This document shows positions 1-4,887 of a stretch of DNA of 5,348 bases, piece after piece. The notes beneath the pieces were generated by a model, which searched no databases, had not been told where the DNA came from, and worked only from the letters and a program-made list of their open reading frames with translations. Position 1 is the first letter of the stretch. Every line of letters begins with the position of its first letter. The position numbers and the translations under genes were made by a program. The stretch is from positions 1 to 5,348 of the forward strand of contig SLTF01000019.1 in NCBI GenBank assembly GCA_007130025.1. The letters run 5' to 3'. The stretch is from Spirochaetales bacterium (GTDB taxonomy: Bacteria; Spirochaetota; Spirochaetia; DSM-27196; PWMO01).

Positions 1-134
1 CGCATCTCCACCCGTTGTCGGCTGAACCCTTCGGTGGATGCGTTGCTCAGGTTGTGCCCCGCGGTATTCAGGGCTATTTGATGAGCAAAAAGACTGCGTT
101 TTCCCAGCTCAATACCGGAAAAGGTCGATTGCAT
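1..134 (-). CDS. flgK: Flagellar hook-associated protein 1 (FlgK), N-terminal fragment
   Basis: Only the first 44 codons lie in the window; the gene runs off the left edge. FlgK is the first hook-filament junction protein. It is secreted through the flagellar type III apparatus and sits between hook and filament, which in spirochaetes lie in the periplasm. The visible part contains [17 protein letters not shown] (residues 3-19) and then the rod/hook family signature [18 protein letters not shown] (residues 27-44), which belongs to the N-terminal D0 helix shared by flagellar axial proteins. The reading is in the style of spirochaetal FlgK. The ATG at 134-132 is supported by an AGGAG motif 6 nt upstream, which overlaps the stop codon of flgN, so translation of the two genes is probably coupled. 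Downstream flgL would be expected outside the window. FlgK rather than FlgE, FlgG or FlgL is inferred from the signature and from the preceding FlgN-like chaperone gene. Confidence 0.93.
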   Translation of the reverse strand, partial: MQSTFSGIELGKRSLFAHQIALNTAGHNLSNASTEGFSRQRVEM

Positions 135-146
135 GCCGTACTCCTA
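135..146 (-). promoter_or_regulatory. flgK ribosome binding site overlapping flgN stop
   Basis: On the minus strand the flgN stop TAG (146-144) runs into AGGAG (145-141), followed by a 6-nt spacer and the flgK ATG at 134. The Shine-Dalgarno sequence therefore shares bases with the stop codon of the upstream gene. This arrangement suggests that ribosomes finishing flgN help start flgK. Confidence 0.8.
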
Positions 147-647
147 CAGGTGGCGGTCGATGACGACTGCGTGACCGCTATGGACATCCGCGCTGCCGTC
201 GCGACCGTAAATTGTCCCCCGTCTCTCCGGAAAACTCTCGTTCAGGAAGGCCCGCATGGTGGCGGTAGTCGAGGCCACGTACGCGTCGATCCCGCCGGTA
301 AGGCTCTGAATCCGCATGACCGAAACCTTGAGCTTTCGAAACAGCGCCCGGAGCCGGGCCGACGACTCGTCATCAAGCCGGGCCACCACCTCCGCCATTC
401 CGCTCTGTTCCGCAAGACCCATCCGATGCTGTAACTGCACAAACAGCTCTCCGCGAACCTGGTCCGCCTCCTGAATGCGCCGCGCAAGACCGTTCATCTC
501 CTGAATGACCTGTTCGAGCATCTGCCAGTTGCGCCCCAACAGGTGATTCTGGAGTTCGCGCTCCCGCTCAGCCAGGAGCTCAAGCAGCTCAATCTGTGCG
601 ATCAGAGCTGATTCCAGTGCGCGCTCTCCATCGGTTACGGTATACAT
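144..647 (-). CDS. flgN: FlgN-like flagellar export chaperone
   Basis: Encodes 167 residues, mostly predicted helix with heptad-like leucines and many charged residues (ALIAQIELLELLAEREREL near residues 12-30, then IQEMNGLARRIQEADQVR). This is typical of FlgN, a small cytosolic chaperone that holds FlgK and FlgL before export. The C-terminal tail is glycine-rich and has GTIYGRDG and VVIDRHL, a position where FlgN family proteins carry the substrate-binding segment. Identification rests on size, helical pattern and its place directly before flgK rather than on a strict motif. The frame is open back to an ATG at 701, but I prefer the ATG at 647. It has a strong AAGGGGAG 4-5 nt upstream, and the longer start would lie inside the predicted sigma-28 promoter. 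The gene ends 9 bp before flgK. A role as a FliT- or FliS-like chaperone is a less likely alternative. Confidence 0.8.
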   Translation of the reverse strand: MYTVTDGERALESALIAQIELLELLAERERELQNHLLGRNWQMLEQVIQEMNGLARRIQEADQVRGELFVQLQHRMGLAEQSGMAEVVARLDDESSARLRALFRKLKVSVMRIQSLTGGIDAYVASTTATMRAFLNESFPERRGTIYGRDGSADVHSGHAVVIDRHL

Positions 648-660
648 CTCACTCCCCTTT
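648..660 (-). promoter_or_regulatory. flgN ribosome binding site (decides the start)
   Basis: The minus strand reads AAAGGGGAGTGAG immediately before the ATG at 647-645. The purine-rich AAGGGGAG core lies 4-5 nt from the start. It is the best Shine-Dalgarno in the window and is why the shorter flgN start is chosen over the ATG at 701, which has no such sequence. Confidence 0.8.
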
Positions 661-690
661 GTTGTGCGGTCACCTGGCACTTCTTTATTA

Positions 691-718
691 TCATCGGCCA
701 AACCGAACCACGGGTTTA
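691..718 (-). promoter_or_regulatory. Sigma-28 (FliA)-type flagellar promoter for flgN-flgK
   Basis: On the minus strand TAAA (718-715) is followed after 16 nt by GCCGATGA (698-691). The enterobacterial FliA consensus is TAAA, 15 nt, GCCGATAA, so the -10 element matches 7 of 8 bases and the spacing is one base longer. A transcript starting around 684 would have a leader of roughly 35-40 nt carrying the AAGGGGAG site of flgN. Late flagellar genes such as flgK and flgN are classic FliA targets. The match is direct; activity is inferred. An overlapping GATAAT (692-687) could be a sigma-70 -10 box but has no good -35 at standard spacing. Confidence 0.65.
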
Positions 719-724
719 CCGTGG
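708..724. repeat. Perfect inverted repeat over the divergent -35 region
   Basis: CCACGG-GTTTA-CCGTGG: two perfect 6-bp arms around a 5-nt centre. It covers the TAAA/TTTA shared by the -35 elements of the leftward sigma-28-like promoter and the rightward sigma-70-like promoter. The position suits an operator for a dimeric regulator acting on both genes. No regulator is named because the repeat does not match one I recognise. Six-base arms can also occur by chance in GC-rich DNA. Confidence 0.4.
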
Positions 725-744
725 ATCGTGACTTCGTTTAGAAT
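715..744 (+). promoter_or_regulatory. Sigma-70-like promoter for the nagZ operon
   Basis: TTTACC (715-720, 4 of 6 matches to TTGACA) is followed after 18 nt by TAGAAT (739-744, 5 of 6 matches to TATAAT). Transcription would begin near 750-752, almost on the nagZ ATG at 753. This is the only reasonable -10/-35 pair I see upstream of nagZ. It shares its -35 bases with the flgN promoter on the other strand. Confidence 0.5.
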
Positions 745-752
745 GCGAGTGC

Positions 753-827
753 ATGCGATTCGCCCCCGTTCGTTCGGTTCATTGCACTATTCTGCTCATC
801 ATGGCGTGCTCAGTTCCGGTATGGGCC
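753..827 (+). other. Signal peptide of the NagZ-type protein
   Basis: Residues 1-25 have two arginines near the start, a hydrophobic stretch from about C11 to W24 (CTILLIMACSVPVW), and a V-W-A cleavage site before E26 that suits signal peptidase I. An alternative is lipoprotein processing at I-M-A-C19, since spirochaetal lipoboxes are permissive; the hydrophobic core before C19 is short for that. Either way the enzyme would act outside the cytoplasm, in the periplasm or membrane-anchored. Confidence 0.7.
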
Positions 828-2465
828 GAGCTTCCCAGCGGTACTTTCTGGGACGACCAACCGCACGAGTACGTGATCAATCGCCTGCTATCGGAGATGA
901 CTCCCGAAGAGATCGTTTCTCAGGTTTTTCTGGTTGGGTGGCCAACCGCCCGGCCTACCCCCCAACTCATGGAGTGGATCGCGCGACGGAACATTGGCGG
1001 CGTAAAGGTATTTGGGTGGAACGCCGACGATCTCGGGCTCCTTGCCGAAAGCATCACCCAGCTGCAACGCGCCGCCACCGGCACTACCCACGCAATTCCG
1101 CTCTTCACCGCTACCGATCAGGAAGGGGGCTGGGTCCGCCACGTCCGCGGAAACAGCTCGATGACACCGGGGAATATGGCAATTGGCGCAACCGGCCTGC
1201 CGCAGGATGCACTTCGCACCGGGTACTACATTGGCGCGGAGCTTCGTGCCCTGGGTATCAACATGAACTTTGCGCCGACGGTTGACGTATTTGCCAACCT
1301 CGCAGATTACGTCATCGGCCCACGAGCCTTCTCATCAGACCCGATCGAGACCGCGATGCTCGGCTCAGCCTTCTTTCACGGAATGGAGAGCCACCGGGTC
1401 ATCGCAACCGCCAAACATTTTCCCGGTCACGGCAACGCTGCCGAGGATTCCCACGGGGTCATGCCCATCATTCTCGATACCATGGAGCAGCTCTCAGAGC
1501 GAGACCTTGTTCCCTATCGCATCCTGATTCGCGAGGGCATCCCCGCAATTCTCAGCGGGCACCTGAGTTTCCCGGAGGTTTCCGGGGAGCTCACCCCTGC
1601 GTCGTTGTCCGCATTCTTCAAAACCGAGCTTCTCCGGGGTGAGCTCGGTTTCGAAGGCATTGTCCTCACCGATGACCTCTACATGGGTGGGGTATTTGAT
1701 TACGGCCGGCGCGTCGGACTCAGCTTTCCCGAGTTGGTTCTTCTGGCTCTGGAAGCAGGAAGCGACATGGTCATGCTCTCTCGCACCCCCGAGCTCAACG
1801 ACGCCGTATGGCGAACGGTGTACACCGCCTACCGGCAACGGCCCGAGTTTCGCGACCGGCTCGACGAGTCGGTGCGTCGCATCCTGCGGGTGAAGCTCGC
1901 CTACATTCGCCCTGAAGACCGCGTCCCCCTCTTTCCTGACCCGGTCACCGCACGAGAGTCGGTACCCCATCCGCTGGCCCACCGCTTCTTCACGGACCAC
2001 GCCTTTCGAAGCGTCACCGTCACCGCCTCGCAACGCATCCCCCTCCAACCGCGACCGGGTGAGCGCATCCTCCTTGCGGGTAAGTACCCCGCCTTTCTGC
2101 GCGAAGGCGGTCGGTGGTTTCCTGCAGCGCGGCAGCACCTGTTCTCAACCGCTACCGTGTTTCGCGCAACCGCGGCGGAACGGGCCGAGTTTCGTCGCAT
2201 CGCGGCCGGTTATGACACAGTGGTCTTCTGCCTCTCGGATCCCGCTACCGTGATGATGGCGCAGGAGCTGCGCACTCTCGGGGTAGAGGTAATCCTGTTC
2301 TCGGTGCTTTCACCGAGTTATCTCCACGAGCTGGGATGGGTGCGCACCGCCCTTGCGGTCTACGGCTGGGGAACCGACTCCTACCGCGCCGGATTCTCGG
2401 TGCTGACGGGAGCGGCTCCTGCCGGGGGCGTCCTCCCGATTCGACTGTATGCGGATCCGCGCTGA
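753..2465 (+). CDS. nagZ: Exported family 3 beta-N-acetylhexosaminidase (NagZ-type)
   Basis: Encodes 570 residues. The GH3 catalytic barrel spans about residues 40-390. It shows DQEGG (122-126), NFAPTVDVF followed by IGPRAF (the substrate-binding Arg is R191), then KHFPGHG (221-227), then D232-S-H234. The spacing of the last two matches the flexible-loop Asp/His pair that defines NagZ-type enzymes. TDDLYMG carries the expected nucleophile D307. The family removes terminal beta-linked N-acetylglucosamine from muropeptides or chitooligosaccharides by a retaining mechanism. Residues about 395-570 form a second alpha/beta domain, as in Gram-positive two-domain NagZ and unlike the short cytosolic E. 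coli enzyme. The N-terminus looks like an export signal. No in-frame alternative start exists between the stop at 729 and the ATG at 753, and there is no Shine-Dalgarno. One oddity is W127 after DQEGG, where arginine is usual. Beta-glucosidase activity is less likely because of the Asp/His loop. Confidence 0.87.
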   Translation: MRFAPVRSVHCTILLIMACSVPVWAELPSGTFWDDQPHEYVINRLLSEMTPEEIVSQVFLVGWPTARPTPQLMEWIARRNIGGVKVFGWNADDLGLLAESITQLQRAATGTTHAIPLFTATDQEGGWVRHVRGNSSMTPGNMAIGATGLPQDALRTGYYIGAELRALGINMNFAPTVDVFANLADYVIGPRAFSSDPIETAMLGSAFFHGMESHRVIATAKHFPGHGNAAEDSHGVMPIILDTMEQLSERDLVPYRILIREGIPAILSGHLSFPEVSGELTPASLSAFFKTELLRGELGFEGIVLTDDLYMGGVFDYGRRVGLSFPELVLLALEAGSDMVMLSRTPELNDAVWRTVYTAYRQRPEFRDRLDESVRRILRVKLAYIRPEDRVPLFPDPVTARESVPHPLAHRFFTDHAFRSVTVTASQRIPLQPRPGERILLAGKYPAFLREGGRWFPAARQHLFSTATVFRATAAERAEFRRIAAGYDTVVFCLSDPATVMMAQELRTLGVEVILFSVLSPSYLHELGWVRTALAVYGWGTDSYRAGFSVLTGAAPAGGVLPIRLYADPR

Positions 2466-3327
2466 CGCGGCCACGCGGTGGCGAGCGGTTCGTCCCCGCC
2501 AGTTGCCGCAGCTTCTGGATACCCTCCGCCCCCGCGAATGGGGATGTGTGGCGTTCACTTCCCGACTTCAGCGCAACGGCGAACCGGTCCTGCCCCGCGT
2601 TGGTGGAGCGCGCATTCTGGCCGTGTGGGACGATTCCCCATCCATGACCGGAGCGGTGATGGCAACACGCGGCGGGATGATTGTTCCATGCTTTGACACC
2701 CAGATCCTCACCTCCGGAGAGGATGCCACCGCACTGGAAGACTTTCTGACGCGAGGAACGCTCTCCATGGTGATGGGTGTCCAGTGGCAGGTGGAGGGGC
2801 TCTGTGACCTGATCCCCAGAAAGCCAACCCATACGGTCCGATATCAGCTGATGACCATCGACCCCGACGGAGATACCGCAGACGACGCTCCTCCCACGCT
2901 GCAGATTCGCCCGGCAGTCCCCGCGGACCTCGCGGCCCTGTTGCCGCTTCAATGCGCGTATGAAGAAGAGGAGGTCCTGCTACCCGGCCGCACCATCAAC
3001 CGAACCGTCGCCGCGCGCAATCTGGCACACCGGCTGCAGACTCAGCGCATCTTCATCGCGCTTCACGACGGGCGGCCGGTTGCCATGGCGGGAACAAACG
3101 CCCGTGGGTTTGACTATGATCAGGTGGGTGGTGTCTACACCGTGCCCGCTCACCGCAACCGAGGCGTTTCCCGGGACTTGATGCACGCTCTCATGAGGGC
3201 CGCGCGCACCGATCGCAAACGGCTCTGCCTCTTCGTCAAACCGAACAACGCGGCGGCGTGCACCCTCTACCGGAACCTCGGGTTCACCGTTCGCGATGGA
3301 TTTGCAATTACCTATTATGGCGTATAG
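2449..3327 (+). CDS. GNAT family N-acetyltransferase with an extra N-terminal domain
   Basis: Encodes 292 residues. The C-terminal half (about 151-292, starting LQIRPAVPADLAALLPLQ) is a GNAT acetyltransferase domain. Motif A is VYTVPAHRNRGVSRDLM (229-245), with the acetyl-CoA phosphate-binding loop R236-N-R-G-V-S241. The usual last residue of that loop is Gly or Ala, here Ser. Motif B is KPNNAAACTLYRNLGF (264-279), typical of N-acyltransferases. Residues 1-150 are not a domain I can name. LPQLLDTLRPREWGCVAFTSRL resembles the opening of N-terminal domains in some two-domain GNAT proteins, possibly a degenerate GNAT fold. The substrate cannot be told from sequence. The ATG lies 17 bp inside the end of nagZ and has no Shine-Dalgarno, so translation by reinitiation after nagZ is likely. 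It is probably co-transcribed with nagZ and glgA, since no terminator is visible at either junction. Confidence 0.85.
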   Translation: MRIRADAATRWRAVRPRQLPQLLDTLRPREWGCVAFTSRLQRNGEPVLPRVGGARILAVWDDSPSMTGAVMATRGGMIVPCFDTQILTSGEDATALEDFLTRGTLSMVMGVQWQVEGLCDLIPRKPTHTVRYQLMTIDPDGDTADDAPPTLQIRPAVPADLAALLPLQCAYEEEEVLLPGRTINRTVAARNLAHRLQTQRIFIALHDGRPVAMAGTNARGFDYDQVGGVYTVPAHRNRGVSRDLMHALMRAARTDRKRLCLFVKPNNAAACTLYRNLGFTVRDGFAITYYGV

Positions 3328-3360
3328 ATACACTACCCAATTTCGGGAAGCCGTCCACCC

Positions 3361-3366
3361 AGGGAG
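3361..3366 (+). promoter_or_regulatory. glgA ribosome binding site (decides the start)
   Basis: AGGGAG abuts the ATG at 3367 with no spacer, which is too close for efficient use. It lies 12 nt before the ATG at 3379, long but workable. The second start also gives the canonical GlgA N-terminus MKILMVSSEAFPLAKAGGL, so 3379 is preferred. Confidence 0.6.
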
Positions 3367-3378
3367 ATGCAGTCGCCA

Positions 3379-4887
3379 ATGAAAATCCTGATGGTTTCCA
3401 GCGAGGCGTTTCCCCTTGCCAAGGCGGGGGGACTGGGAGACGTGGTGTCCGCCCTGGGTCGTGCGCTTCGTCACGCCGGCCACGATGTCCGCCTTCTGAT
3501 TCCGAGGTACCGCGGGCTTGCGGCCGCCTCTGATTCGATGGTTGCCGCTCCGCTCTGCGTGGATCTCGGTGATCGGCGATACTGCTGTGCGGTATGGGAA
3601 ACCCGCCTGCCCGACTCCCGGGAGTCGCACGGGGTGCCAACCTACCTTCTGGAGTACAACGATTTCTTCGATCGAAGCGGAATCTACGGAGACACCGCGG
3701 CGCACTGGTATCCCGATAATCCGCTGCGCTTTGCCCTCCTCTCCCGCGCCGCATCCGTCCTGTGCCGCACCATCAACTGGATTCCCGACGTCTTCCATAG
3801 CCATGACTGGCCGAGTGCGCTGGTTTCCGTCTATCACCGCCTGTTTGAAACCGAAGGACCGCTCGCCGGTTGCGGTTCGATTCTCTCCATCCATAATCTG
3901 GGGTACCAGGGACACGCTCCGCTGCACGATCTTTCGCTGCTGGGTATTCCGTCTGAGCAGATCGCCTCGAGCGGGCTTCAGTCCGGAGACGGTCTCAACC
4001 TGCTGCAGGGAGGGATCTCCTGTGCGCATCAGGTGGTGACCGTTTCTCCCCGGTATGCGCTGGAGATTGCCGACCCCCAGTTTGGTTTTGGCCTCGATCC
4101 GCTCATCCGTGCGCGAAACAGCCACGTTACCGGGATCATCAACGGTATTGATTACGAAGTCTGGGACCCAGGTTCCGATCCCCTGATTCCGTACCACTAC
4201 GACGTTCACGACATGGCCGGCAAGCAGCGAAACCGGGAAATCCTGCAGATGGAGATGGGCCTTCTCCCCTCTCCAGCGCCCGCGGTGATTGGAATGGTAT
4301 CTCGCCTCACCGGTCAGAAGGGTCTCTACGAACTGTGCGATCCACAGCACGGAATCCTCGAGCGAATTCTGGAAACCCTTCCGGTACAGGTGGTGGTTCT
4401 GGGCACCGGTGAAGCGGAAATTGAGAACTGCCTGCTGCAAAAGGCCGAGCGCTATCCAAACCTCTCGGTGCGCATCGGGTACGAAGAGCGGCTTGCCCAC
4501 CTGATCGAAGCGGGCAGCGATCTCTTTCTCATGCCGTCACGCTACGAACCGTGCGGGCTGAACCAGATGTACTCGCTTCGATACGGCACCGTTCCGGTAG
4601 TGACCCGCGTTGGAGGCCTTGCCGACACCGTGACACCCTGCGATGCCACCGGCGATACCGGAACCGGATTCTTTATTGAAGGCACGTCACCCTGGCTGAT
4701 CTTTGATGCGGTTGAAGCTGCGGTGGCTCTTCGTCACGACAACCCAGCCGCCTTCGCCCGGCTGCGCGCACGCGGCATGGAGCAGCGCTTCCCCTGGGAA
4801 GCGTCCGCGCACGCCTATACCGAGATCTATCGCCGGGCGGCCTTGCCCGATACCCGCGCCAGTCGCCGCTCGAGTTCGCCGCGGTAG
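3379..4887 (+). CDS. glgA: Glycogen synthase (ADP-glucose type)
   Basis: Encodes 502 residues from the preferred ATG (506 from the ATG at 3367). GlgA transfers glucose from ADP-glucose to the non-reducing end of an alpha-1,4-glucan in the cytoplasm, extending storage glycogen. The N-terminal GT5 half begins MKILMVSSEAFPLAKAGGLGDV, with K15-x-G-G-L of the ADP-glucose site, and continues through HSHDWPSALVSVY and HNLGYQGHAP. NGIDYEVWDP marks the domain boundary. The C-terminal GT-B half has GMVSRLTGQKG with R309 and K314, then PSRYEPCGLNQMYSLRYG with catalytic-region E390 and C392, then RVGGLADTV. All expected key motifs are present. Length is slightly above the usual ~480, owing mainly to an Arg/Ser-rich tail after EIYRRAA. 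It follows the GNAT gene by 51 nt without a terminator, so it is probably in the nagZ operon. The tail region overlaps the convergent gene on the other strand. Confidence 0.95.
   Translation: MKILMVSSEAFPLAKAGGLGDVVSALGRALRHAGHDVRLLIPRYRGLAAASDSMVAAPLCVDLGDRRYCCAVWETRLPDSRESHGVPTYLLEYNDFFDRSGIYGDTAAHWYPDNPLRFALLSRAASVLCRTINWIPDVFHSHDWPSALVSVYHRLFETEGPLAGCGSILSIHNLGYQGHAPLHDLSLLGIPSEQIASSGLQSGDGLNLLQGGISCAHQVVTVSPRYALEIADPQFGFGLDPLIRARNSHVTGIINGIDYEVWDPGSDPLIPYHYDVHDMAGKQRNREILQMEMGLLPSPAPAVIGMVSRLTGQKGLYELCDPQHGILERILETLPVQVVVLGTGEAEIENCLLQKAERYPNLSVRIGYEERLAHLIEAGSDLFLMPSRYEPCGLNQMYSLRYGTVPVVTRVGGLADTVTPCDATGDTGTGFFIEGTSPWLIFDAVEAAVALRHDNPAAFARLRARGMEQRFPWEASAHAYTEIYRRAALPDTRASRRSSSPR
4827..4887. 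other. Overlapping 3' ends of convergent glgA and nuclease-like genes
   Basis: The glgA stop (4885-4887, plus strand) and the stop of the opposing gene (4829-4827, minus strand) lie inside each other's coding sequence, giving 61 bp of tail-to-tail overlap. In both proteins the shared stretch codes for a basic, apparently unconserved tail. No hairpin with a T-run is visible here for either direction. Confidence 0.85.

Noticed and set aside
648..701. Longer flgN start at 701, adding 18 residues
   Set aside because: It has no ribosome binding site and would start within the sigma-28 promoter; the ATG at 647 has a strong Shine-Dalgarno sequence.
596..1285. A 229-codon plus-strand frame across the divergent promoter region and the start of nagZ
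   Set aside because: It overlaps nagZ in another frame, starts inside flgN and translates to an Arg/His-rich sequence without motifs.
2300..2317. Perfect 7-bp stem with a 4-nt loop (CTCGGTG-CTTT-CACCGAG) as a terminator or attenuator
   Set aside because: It sits inside nagZ coding sequence and has no T-run after it; a chance hairpin in GC-rich DNA is more likely.
1494..2952. Two minus-strand frames of 214 and 235 codons opposite nagZ and the GNAT gene
   Set aside because: They are antisense to well-supported coding sequence, have low-complexity Arg/Gly-rich translations and show no ribosome binding site or family motif.
3328..3378. Separate promoter or terminator between the GNAT gene and glgA
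   Set aside because: No hairpin with a T-run and no convincing -35/-10 pair are visible in this short gap; only the AGGGAG ribosome binding site stands out.
3612..3627. Perfect 16-nt palindrome CGACTCCCGGGAGTCG
   Set aside because: It lies within glgA coding sequence (DSRES), far from any start, with no sign of a second copy in the window, so I see no regulatory reason for it.
2980..4500. A 506-codon open frame on the minus strand opposite the GNAT gene and glgA
   Set aside because: It lies entirely antisense to two genes with clear family motifs, its translation shows no recognisable domain, and GC-rich codon use readily keeps such frames open.
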